A stretch of 40,549 bases of DNA from assembly GCA_944391725.1 (NCBI GenBank), contig CALXUQ010000010.1, positions 1-40,549 of the forward strand, given 5' to 3'. The translations under genes were made by a program, and so were the position numbers. The notes beneath the pieces are model-generated. The model was not told the origin of the DNA. It searched no databases and saw only the letters and a list, made by a program, of their open reading frames with translations. Source of the DNA: an uncultured Alphaproteobacteria bacterium. GTDB taxonomy: Bacteria; Pseudomonadota; Alphaproteobacteria; RF32; CAG-239. Positions 33,971 to 40,549 of the stretch are shown here, in pieces. How positions within the stretch are numbered: the first letter of the stretch is position 1; every line of letters starts with the position of its first letter.

Positions 33971-35029
33971 TTAGCGGGGCAACTCATTACCATTGAAATA
34001 GTTAATTCCCATGGCAGTTTTAACCTCGGATAAGGTTTTTGCGGCCACTGCTTCGGCTGTGCGGCTACCGGCTTCCAACATCCGGAAAATTTCGCCCAAA
34101 TCTTGAGCCAGAAGTTCGCGCTTTTCTCTTATCGGACGGAGTTCGTTTTGCAAAATTTCATTTAAGAACTTTTTGACCGTACCATCACCCAAGCCACCTC
34201 TTTGGTAGTGAGCTTTGAGCTCGTCTAAATTTTGATATGCCGGCAAGAAAGCACCAAAATGCTCATCGCGGCAGAACGCATCAAGATAAATAAATACCGG
34301 ATTGTTCTCGGTATGGCCGGGGTCTTCAACGTGCAAGTGTGTGGGGTCGGTAAACATACTTTGCACTTTTTTCTTAATGTCGTTTGAAGAATCGGACAAG
34401 TAAATGCAGTTGCCCAAAGATTTGCTCATTTTAGCCGCGCCGTCTAAACCCGGCAAACGAGAGCAAGTGCTGTTTTCGGGCAAAACTGCGGTGGGCTCGA
34501 CCAAGACTTCGCGATAAGTGGTATTAAACGAGCGGACAATCTCTCTGGTTTGCTCAATCATCGGGAGTTGGTCTTCGCCGACCGGAACAATATTGGCCTT
34601 AAAAGCAGTAATGTCGGCGGCTTGACTAATCGGATAGGTAAAGAACCCGACCGGAATGCTTTGTTTGAAGCCGCGGAGCTGAATCTCATTTTTAACGGTA
34701 GGGTTGCGCTGGAGGCGTGAAACCGTTACCAAGTTCATATAATAAAACGAAAGCTCGCAAAGCTCCGGAACTTGTGACTGGATAAAAATGGTCGATTTTT
34801 TCGGGTCTAGGCCACAAGCCAAATAATCTAGCGCGACTTCGGAAATGTTGTTGCGAACCTTATTAATATTATCGGCATTATCGGTTAAAGCCTGAGCATC
34901 GGCAATCATAATATAAATCTGCTCATATTTACCGCTGTTTTGCAGTTCCACCCGGCGTTTGAGCGAGCCGACATAATGCCCCAAGTGCAGACGTCCGGTG
35001 GGGCGGTCTCCGGTTAAAATTATATCCAT
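33971..35029 (-). CDS. trpS: Tryptophanyl-tRNA synthetase
   Basis: This is a 352-residue class I synthetase that charges tRNA-Trp. The HIGH-type motif is RLHLGHY (about residues 13-19), and the KMSKS motif is complete in LDGAAKMSKSLGN (about 197-209). The opening ILTGDRPTGRLHLGHYVGSL and the block GEDQLPMIEQTREIVRSFN are typical of TrpRS. Length is normal. AGGA precedes the ATG. It is transcribed alone, with a strong terminator. Confidence 0.96.
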   Translation of the reverse strand: MDIILTGDRPTGRLHLGHYVGSLKRRVELQNSGKYEQIYIMIADAQALTDNADNINKVRNNISEVALDYLACGLDPKKSTIFIQSQVPELCELSFYYMNLVTVSRLQRNPTVKNEIQLRGFKQSIPVGFFTYPISQAADITAFKANIVPVGEDQLPMIEQTREIVRSFNTTYREVLVEPTAVLPENSTCSRLPGLDGAAKMSKSLGNCIYLSDSSNDIKKKVQSMFTDPTHLHVEDPGHTENNPVFIYLDAFCRDEHFGAFLPAYQNLDELKAHYQRGGLGDGTVKKFLNEILQNELRPIREKRELLAQDLGEIFRMLEAGSRTAEAVAAKTLSEVKTAMGINYFNGNELPR

Positions 35030-35108
35030 GGTGCTATCCTTCTAATTTTTTTATTTGAGATAGCACAGCCATGGCCCCTTGTCAAGCAACGCCCTAACCT
35101 ACCTACAA

Positions 35109-36341
35109 TTAATTGTATTTCAAAATATCCTCAAAGGACTTGAATTTGAAAAAGACATGGTGCTTGGTCTCCGGCAAAACATATAGCTTGTCGCCATAGA
35201 AATCTTGCTGAGCCTTAAAATTAAATATCTTGTCGTGCTCAGAAATTATAGCCTTATCAAATACGGGGTTTATCTCCCCTAAATAGCGCTTATAAAATTC
35301 CTGCAATTTTTGAAGTTCGCTTTGGCAACTCTCGAGGCTGCGTTCCGACTGCAATTGATTATATAGTTCAAACTCCTCATCAGAATCGACCATATATTCA
35401 CGCCGAAAGTCCAGATAATTGTCCATGGTGATTTGCTTAAAAGTATTGACAATTGCAGATGACAAGCCCTTCTTTTCATCAAACAAATAGGGATTGCCGT
35501 TTAGGGCGATTTTGTGTTTGAGGTTAGGTATTCTATCAGCAATAATTGAGGCCACAAATACACCGGCTGAATAGCCTATTACCTCAACTTCCCGATATTT
35601 GGAAAAATCAAAATCCAGTCCTAAACCATTATAGTCATATAGCACCAAAACATCATAATTTCTATCTTTTAGGTTGGCAAACTGGTGTTCATCGCAGCCC
35701 CAGCCGGCAAAAAACACTATCAGCTTATCACTCTTATTATCTATAAAATATTGTTTCATCGGGGTTTGCTCCTCACGTACAACCTTATCGACCTTGCAAA
35801 GTCCGTCCGAACTTTTTTTATAGCCGCTCGGGCATTGTTGCAAGACACAGTAGGTTAGTTGTTTTTTACCGAATTTTATCTTTTTATCTTCAACCAACTC
35901 GCGATGGGGACAACGGCTACATTCCTCTACACTAACCATTTGGACATTGAGTTTGGTATCGCAATCATATTCAACTCCGTTGGTATCTTGAAATTTAGCA
36001 CCGGAACTGCTCTCCGTTGTTTGGCAATAATCAATAAGACTAATATCAGAATCTTCACTTAGCACTGCGGCTAACTTATCTAAAGGGACCAAACAATCCA
36101 GATTGCCTTCAGTGCTATTTTTTATTTGCAAGCGGCAGTGGTTGTCCTCCGCCCCTTTGACCTCCCAACTTAGAGAAAACTTTTGTCCGGCAATTTCTCG
36201 AGTTTGCTCATAAGTACTCGGGCGGCAATTTTGCAAATCGGTTATATGTTTAGTTTCATCAACATTTGCTTTGTCTATGACATCTGCATAGCTCCGGTTG
36301 GATACACTCAATGCTACAAGTAGGAAAATCAGATATCTCAT
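35109..36341 (-). CDS. Exported protein with BioG-like (DUF452) alpha/beta hydrolase domain
   Basis: The 410-residue product has a signal peptide (about 1-19, LIFLLVALSVSNRSYA). An N-terminal Cys-rich region of about 170 residues follows, with CxxC pairs in ECSRCPHREL and QQCPSGYKKSSDGLCK. A C-terminal hydrolase domain has LIVFFAGWGCDEHQF (about 209), VLVLYDYNGLG, the nucleophile elbow VIGYSAGVFVAS (about 247) and a late His in PETKHHVFFKFKSF. BioG esterases free pimeloyl-ACP from its methyl ester in the cytoplasm during biotin synthesis. Here the export signal and extra domain point to another, envelope-located substrate. AAGGAG precedes the ATG. No bio genes are nearby. Confidence 0.7.
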   Translation of the reverse strand: MRYLIFLLVALSVSNRSYADVIDKANVDETKHITDLQNCRPSTYEQTREIAGQKFSLSWEVKGAEDNHCRLQIKNSTEGNLDCLVPLDKLAAVLSEDSDISLIDYCQTTESSSGAKFQDTNGVEYDCDTKLNVQMVSVEECSRCPHRELVEDKKIKFGKKQLTYCVLQQCPSGYKKSSDGLCKVDKVVREEQTPMKQYFIDNKSDKLIVFFAGWGCDEHQFANLKDRNYDVLVLYDYNGLGLDFDFSKYREVEVIGYSAGVFVASIIADRIPNLKHKIALNGNPYLFDEKKGLSSAIVNTFKQITMDNYLDFRREYMVDSDEEFELYNQLQSERSLESCQSELQKLQEFYKRYLGEINPVFDKAIISEHDKIFNFKAQQDFYGDKLYVLPETKHHVFFKFKSFEDILKYN

Positions 36342-36402
36342 AAAATGCTCCTTATCTAAACTCTGCTTAAAGCTTAGCGGATAGGTTTTAATTATTTATG
36401 AA

Positions 36403-37122
36403 TCAGCAAACTCGCGCCACAGTTAAAGTATCAACCGAGGCCGCACCGGCTTTTCTTATCTCTAACGCACATTCTTTCAAGGTGGAGCCGGTGGTCATAA
36501 CATCATCTATCAGCACCACGTGTTTGCCAATTATCCTTTCGGGGTGTTTGACAGTGAAAGCATTTTTGACATTACTAATCCTTGCCGAGCCCGAAAACTC
36601 AACCTGAGGGCGGGTACGACGGTGGCGGATCACGGCCGTATACTCAACCGGAACTCCACTTAGTTTACTAACTTCCCGACAAAGCAGAGCCGACTGGTTA
36701 TACCTGCGCTTCAATAATCGTGTATAGTGCAGAGGTATGGGGACCAACAGGTCAGCTTGATTTTTCCAGATATCAGAGCCGGCATTATACAGCCAACGTC
36801 CCAAAACTTTGGCATTTTCGGTTTTATCCATAAACTTAAATCCCAAAATCAGATTTTTGGAACCATCATCATAGCGGAAAGCCGAGCGGCTCAGTCGAAA
36901 CGGGGTTTGGGTTTTGCTCAAGCAAGCCGCGCAATATAATTTATGCGTGCTTTGGTCTTCTTCCAACGGATGACCGCATTTTTCGCAATATGGGCGGCTG
37001 ATAAAACTAATCTCGTTGAAACAATCCGGACACAGGCCATCATCTCCGCCCATCAGCACTTTGCCGCATTTGATACAGCGTGGGGGTAGGAAAACACTTA
37101 AAATCGAACTTAATGTACTCAT
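36403..37122 (-). CDS. comF: ComF family protein (double zinc ribbon and phosphoribosyltransferase domain)
   Basis: The 239-residue product has N-terminal Cys pairs (CIKCGKVL, LCPDCFNEI, CEKCGHPL, CAACLS) that form zinc ribbons. A phosphoribosyltransferase-like domain follows with the PRPP loop VVLIDDVMTTGSTLKE (about residue 206 from this start) and LLKRRYNQSALLCREVSKL. ComF proteins act in DNA uptake or single-strand DNA handling; the enzymatic role is unsettled. The ATG at 37122 starts one base after the sucD stop, so it is probably translated as the last gene of that operon. A longer frame to 37152 would overlap sucD and lacks support. Confidence 0.92.
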   Translation of the reverse strand: MSTLSSILSVFLPPRCIKCGKVLMGGDDGLCPDCFNEISFISRPYCEKCGHPLEEDQSTHKLYCAACLSKTQTPFRLSRSAFRYDDGSKNLILGFKFMDKTENAKVLGRWLYNAGSDIWKNQADLLVPIPLHYTRLLKRRYNQSALLCREVSKLSGVPVEYTAVIRHRRTRPQVEFSGSARISNVKNAFTVKHPERIIGKHVVLIDDVMTTGSTLKECALEIRKAGAASVDTLTVARVC

Positions 37123-37123
37123 C

Positions 37124-37996
37124 TTAGCCGACGATTTTTTGCAAAACCTCATGAATCTCGCTAATGCGGTTGGTCACTATCATACCGGCATCGCTCATGG
37201 CATCTTTTTTGTCTTGGACCGAAATGTGACCTTTGGTGATGATATCTCCGGCATAACCAATCTTATGCCCAAAGGGAACGGCATCTCCGGCAACAAAACA
37301 AACTACCGGCTTTTTGTTCACCAATGACTTATAATATTTGGCGGCATATTCCTCAAAACTTCCGCCCAGCTGTCCAATCAGAACCACGGCATCGGTTTCA
37401 TCATCAGCCATAAAGGCTTCCATGGCATCTACAAAATCTATGCCGATGAGCATATCATCGCCAAGACCGATGACGGTGGATTGGCCTTGGCCGGCCTTTT
37501 GGGTTTCTATCACTGCCTCATAAGTCAAAGTGGAAGAACGTGAAACAATACCAATGCGTCCGGGGGTATGAATGTTTTCGGGGAAAATTCCTAATCTTGC
37601 GGCTCCAGGGGTGATGATCCCCGGGGTGTTGGGGCCAATCAGCTTAGTCTTGCTCCCTTTCAGCATAGCCTTAATTTCCATCATATCTCGCAAGGGAACG
37701 CCATCGGCAATGCAGACCACTAAGTCGAGTTCGGCCTCGACAACCTCTTTCACCGCATCGCGCACAAAACGCGCCGGAACATACATCACACTGGCATTGG
37801 CACCGGTGGCCTCAACCGCCTCTTTTACCGTGTTGAAAACCGGCAGGCCCAAATGCTGTTTGCCGCCTTTGCCCGGAGTGACACCGCCGACCACATTAGT
37901 GCCATAGTCCAAAGAACGGCGAATGTGAAAAGTGGCCTGAGTACCGGTGATACCTTGGCACAAAACTTTGGTGTTTTTATCTACCAGAATCGACAT
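37124..37996 (-). CDS. sucD: Succinyl-CoA synthetase alpha subunit homologue lacking the active-site His
   Basis: The 290-residue protein aligns along its whole length with SucD, the alpha subunit that binds CoA and carries the phosphohistidine. CoA-binding blocks are good: VLCQGITGTQATFH and GGVTPGKGGKQHLGLPVFN. But the His of the MGHAGAI motif (E. coli His246) is Tyr248 here (KIGYAGDI, codon TAT at 37253-37255). Its partner Glu (E. coli Glu208, IGEIGG) is Gln209 (IGQLGG). SRSGTLTYE reads SRSSTLTYE and GGDP reads GDDM. The frame is intact; the start overlaps the sucC stop (TGATG). Known SucD chemistry needs the His, so normal activity is not expected. Confidence 0.9.
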   Translation of the reverse strand: MSILVDKNTKVLCQGITGTQATFHIRRSLDYGTNVVGGVTPGKGGKQHLGLPVFNTVKEAVEATGANASVMYVPARFVRDAVKEVVEAELDLVVCIADGVPLRDMMEIKAMLKGSKTKLIGPNTPGIITPGAARLGIFPENIHTPGRIGIVSRSSTLTYEAVIETQKAGQGQSTVIGLGDDMLIGIDFVDAMEAFMADDETDAVVLIGQLGGSFEEYAAKYYKSLVNKKPVVCFVAGDAVPFGHKIGYAGDIITKGHISVQDKKDAMSDAGMIVTNRISEIHEVLQKIVG

Positions 37997-39198
37997 CAGT
38001 CACTTTCCTCCACCGCTTGAATCAATGTATCGACAGCTGTTTCCATGTCTTCGGCAATCACGATTGGGAGTTTGGAATGCTCCAAAATCTCTTTGGCCTC
38101 GTCTTTGTTGGTTCCCTCAAAGCGCACTACCAGCGGGACATTGAGCCCAACTTCGGCCGCGGCCGAAACAATACCTTCGGCAATCAAATTGCACCGTAAG
38201 AAACCGCCCAAAATATCTATCAAAATTCCTTCAACACGGGGGTTGGTCATGATAATCTTAATTCCGGAGGCGATTTTGTCTTTATCGACACCACCTTTGA
38301 CATTCAAGAAACAAGCCATACCGCTACCCTTACGGCGCAGAGAATCGAGCGCGGCCATGGCCAAGCCATCACCATTAACAATACAGCCGATATTACCGTC
38401 AAAGTCGCAATAGCTAAAGCCAAATTTATGCGCCTGAACTTCACGGTCTTCCTCTTCATACTCGTCTTCCAAACGAGTGATTTCGGGGTGGCGGTAGAGT
38501 GCGTTTTCATCAAAGGACATTTTGGCATCCAGAGCGATCAGATTGCCGTTGCGACGAACCCCGACCGGATTGATTTCAATCATGGTGGCGTCATAGTCAA
38601 TAAAAGCACGGTGCAATCCTTTGACAAAGCGGGCAAGACTACGCTGACTCTTGGGTGATAATTGCAAAAACTCCATAATCTCGCGAATCTGTTTAGCTGA
38701 GGCGCCTTTGTGCAAATCGAGCCGAACTTTCAAGATTTTCTCGGGTGTGTTTAAGGCCATGGTGGCAATGTCTTCGCTTCCAACTTCGGCAATCAACAAG
38801 GTCAAGGCCGGGAGCATTCTATCAATCACTAATCCGGCATAAAAAATCTTTTTGACCTTATTATAGGCCTCAACATAAATGCGGCTGACCTCTTTGCCTT
38901 TGGGGCCGGTTTGCATGGTAACCAATGTGGAACCAAGCATTTGCTCGGCCGCAGACAAAATTTCGCGGCGGCGTTTGATTAACCTTATTCCTCCCCCGCG
39001 GCCGGCTTCTTTTTCCAAAAAATAGCCTCTTTTACGCGCACCGGACTGAATTTGCGATTTTAACATCCAGGGGCCGCGCTTGGATACTTCTCCGGCCATT
39101 CGTTTGGCTTCTCCGGGAGTATAGGCAATTTTACCCAGCGGAATTTCTATTCCGTACTGACTTAAAATTTTTTTAGCCTGATACTCGTGAATGTTCAT
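37996..39198 (-). CDS. sucC: Succinyl-CoA synthetase beta subunit homologue with degraded ATP-grasp motifs
   Basis: The 400-residue protein opens MNIHEYQAKKILSQYGI as SucC does and keeps the full ATP-grasp plus ligase-domain layout. IEINPVGV and GNIGCIVNGDGLAMA are conserved. Several active positions differ from the alphaproteobacterial norm. The nucleotide loop H-A-G-G-R-G-K-G reads QSGARKRG (about residue 54). STEGG reads AEVGS. LDVGGGATKE reads LNVKGGVDKD, and RCDxIAEG reads RCNLIAEG. There is no frameshift. It lies 10 bases after sufE and overlaps sucD by one base. It looks like a diverged paralogue under constraint, or a heterodimer with changed chemistry. Confidence 0.9.
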   Translation of the reverse strand: MNIHEYQAKKILSQYGIEIPLGKIAYTPGEAKRMAGEVSKRGPWMLKSQIQSGARKRGYFLEKEAGRGGGIRLIKRRREILSAAEQMLGSTLVTMQTGPKGKEVSRIYVEAYNKVKKIFYAGLVIDRMLPALTLLIAEVGSEDIATMALNTPEKILKVRLDLHKGASAKQIREIMEFLQLSPKSQRSLARFVKGLHRAFIDYDATMIEINPVGVRRNGNLIALDAKMSFDENALYRHPEITRLEDEYEEEDREVQAHKFGFSYCDFDGNIGCIVNGDGLAMAALDSLRRKGSGMACFLNVKGGVDKDKIASGIKIIMTNPRVEGILIDILGGFLRCNLIAEGIVSAAAEVGLNVPLVVRFEGTNKDEAKEILEHSKLPIVIAEDMETAVDTLIQAVEESD

Positions 39199-39208
39199 TT
39201 ATCTTCCT

Positions 39209-39619
39209 TTACAGTACTTCCGCATAATAACGAATCTTATCGGTCATGGCCGACAAGCCGTTACGACGGCTCGGGCTTAAATGTTCGGATAAGCCTAGTT
39301 TAGCAAAAATATCTTCAACTGCAATTTCTTTAATTTCTTGCGGCGTTTTGTGTGCAAAAATGGTCAGGACCACTGCCACAATGCCTTTAACAATGGCGGC
39401 ATCGCTACTGCCCTTAAAATCTAGCAATTTCTGCCCGTTTTCCATGACCACTTCCGGCACCAGCCAAACTTGCGATTGGCAACCGCTGACCTTCCATTCA
39501 TCGGTTTGCAATTCGGGCGGCAAAGGCGGCAATTTGGCACCTAAGTCTATCAAATAGCGGTATTTGTCTTCCCAATCTTCCAAAAGCTCAAAATTTTCTA
39601 TCAACTCATCTATCTGCAT
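39209..39619 (-). CDS. sufE: SufE family cysteine desulfurase partner
   Basis: This 136-residue protein matches SufE, which takes persulfide sulfur from SufS during iron-sulfur cluster building. The acceptor Cys is in WKVSGCQSQVWL (about residue 47). The opening LIENFELLEDWEDKYRYLID and the tail LSPSRRNGLSAMTDKIR are typical. The start at 39619 has GGAGA inside the end of the amidotransferase gene and overlaps it by 14 bases. No sufS or scaffold gene is in the window. It is part of the amidotransferase-sufE-sucC-sucD-comF run. Confidence 0.93.
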   Translation of the reverse strand: MQIDELIENFELLEDWEDKYRYLIDLGAKLPPLPPELQTDEWKVSGCQSQVWLVPEVVMENGQKLLDFKGSSDAAIVKGIVAVVLTIFAHKTPQEIKEIAVEDIFAKLGLSEHLSPSRRNGLSAMTDKIRYYAEVL

Positions 39620-40481
39620 TTGTTTTCTCCGAACGGTATTTTTTAGCCTCTTCTGCCAGGGCGGCAAACAAGGCGGCGGCATCTTCCGAGCGGCGGCATA
39701 AATATTCCGGGTGCCACTGGACGCCAAGGGCAAACCAATCTCCCTTAACTTCTACTGCTTCCACATTGCCGTCTTCCGCGCGGGCCGCTACTGCAATGCT
39801 AGGGAGCGAAAACTCAGCCACGCCTTCGCCATGCACCGAATTGACCATAATCTCTGACTTATTTCCACAAATTGCGGCTAGTTTACTTCCTTGGACCAAT
39901 TTGACAGCGTGGGCATCTTGATATTTGTCGGCTTTATGAGCGATTTGGCTATAGAGCTCGTTTTTCACATTAACATACATCTTCGCCCCAAAGAATCCGG
40001 CCAGCATTTGGAAACCGGCGCAAATGCCCAAAACCGGAATGTGATGTTTTTGAGCATAGGCAATTGCGCTCAGATAAGCTAAAGAACGGGCCGACAAGTG
40101 GTGCTCCGCCGGTAAATTTTCAGGGTGAAGATAATATTCGCGCGGAGAATCGAAATTGCCGCCGATTAACAACAAAGCATCTAGGGACAGGCGCGCAAGC
40201 TCGGCCTCAACATTTTCATAAGTGATAAAGCTCAATCTGACACCTTGGGCGAGCAAAGCCTGAACATAAGGTTCGTCGATAACATAGCCGTCATAGCCTT
40301 TTTCTAATGCCATAATCAGCCCGACATGAGGAGCATCTTTTTTGATATTGTGGTTTTGATATTCAATTTCCGGAAGGCAGATTGGCGCTTGCGGCGCGGC
40401 TTGCAATTGGGTAGCAGGGACCACAAAAGAATCGATATCTCGGCCTTCAAAGCGGTGACGCGCTAAAAAAATCGGTTCCAT
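39606..40481 (-). CDS. Class I glutamine amidotransferase-like / gamma-glutamyl hydrolase (peptidase C26)
   Basis: The C-terminal two thirds of this 291-residue protein are a class I amidotransferase domain of the PuuD/peptidase C26 type. The Cys nucleophile is in VLGICAGFQMLAGFF (about residue 154), and the His-Glu pair in ALGVQWHPEYLCRR. LLLIGGNFDSPREYY matches the family block near residue 108. PuuD-type enzymes cleave gamma-glutamyl amides such as gamma-glutamyl-GABA; the true substrate is not shown. The first 60 residues have no clear match. The ATG at 40481 has AGGAG upstream. It overlaps sufE at its end. Confidence 0.85.
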   Translation of the reverse strand: MEPIFLARHRFEGRDIDSFVVPATQLQAAPQAPICLPEIEYQNHNIKKDAPHVGLIMALEKGYDGYVIDEPYVQALLAQGVRLSFITYENVEAELARLSLDALLLIGGNFDSPREYYLHPENLPAEHHLSARSLAYLSAIAYAQKHHIPVLGICAGFQMLAGFFGAKMYVNVKNELYSQIAHKADKYQDAHAVKLVQGSKLAAICGNKSEIMVNSVHGEGVAEFSLPSIAVAARAEDGNVEAVEVKGDWFALGVQWHPEYLCRRSEDAAALFAALAEEAKKYRSEKTNADR

Positions 40482-40490
40482 CACACACTC

Positions 40491-40549
40491 CTAAAACAGT
40501 TCAAACATCATTTTAGCGTCATCGCTCATACGTTCAAAGGTCCATTCCG
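40491..40549 (-). CDS. C-terminal end of an unidentified protein
   Basis: The right edge holds the last codons of a minus-strand gene, reading EWTFERMSDDAKMMFELF and ending in TAG, nine bases before the amidotransferase start. The close spacing implies one transcript. Too little is present to name the protein. Confidence 0.5.
   Translation of the reverse strand, partial: EWTFERMSDDAKMMFELF

Noticed and set aside
37124..39198. Calling the sucCD-like pair a malate-CoA ligase instead
   Set aside because: Those enzymes also use the phosphohistidine that is missing here, and the sequences align best with SucC and SucD throughout.
39620..39733. A 38-residue N-terminal extension of SufE
   Set aside because: It overlaps the amidotransferase gene in another frame, and a GGAGA ribosome site with the family-typical start is at 39619.

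Overview
The window looks like a chromosomal stretch of a host-associated or otherwise uncultured alphaproteobacterium of moderate-to-low GC. The reasons are the alphaproteobacterial style of DnaE, the GAF-type enzyme I (PtsP), the SucC loop layout, and the block ptsP-rodZ-ispG-hisS-prfA. I infer the lineage from gene order and protein style only. TGA ends several genes (for example sucC, where it overlaps the sucD start), so the standard code applies. No phage, transposase, integrase or CRISPR array is visible.

Layout. 1-1.6 kb (minus): a stand-alone GlmU-type uridylyltransferase, a small membrane protein and the start of an M3 oligoendopeptidase. 1.7-5.3 kb (plus): a cassette of DUF2207, LemA and DUF3137 proteins. 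5.4-10.5 kb (minus): dnaE followed by two overlapping, weakly similar multi-pass membrane proteins. 10.7-13.0 kb (plus): a secreted protein that is one long internal tandem duplication with LprI-like modules. 13.1-20.0 kb (minus): the housekeeping block ptsP, rodZ, ispG, hisS, prfA. 20.1-22.8 kb: a cupin, an isochorismatase-like hydrolase, a degenerate half DEAD-box protein, a META-domain lipoprotein and a 55-residue charged protein.

22.8-23.2 kb: tRNA-Thr(GGT) with an unusual T-loop, followed by a second copy of its 3' end. Between the two copies lies a string of predicted hairpins. 23.3-28.1 kb is visibly AT-rich. It holds a lipoprotein, a small membrane protein and an AlgX/AlgJ-like plus AlgI/MBOAT pair for O-acylation of an exported glycan. 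28.2-33.9 kb is a mixed set: a zincin-like gene broken by an in-frame TGA, a hexose-6-phosphate mutarotase, orphan proteins, an NTF2-like protein and a membrane spermidine-synthase-like protein. 34-40.5 kb (minus): trpS, an exported BioG-like esterase fusion, then an apparent operon of a class I amidotransferase, sufE, sucC, sucD and comF.

The most striking observation is that the sucCD-like pair has lost the key catalytic residues of succinyl-CoA synthetase. The alpha subunit has Tyr in place of the phosphorylated His and Gln in place of its partner Glu, and the beta subunit has degraded ATP-grasp motifs. Both genes are nevertheless intact and translationally coupled. Other items worth checking are the tRNA-linked hairpin repeat, the half DEAD-box protein, the exported BioG fusion and the TGA-interrupted peptidase.
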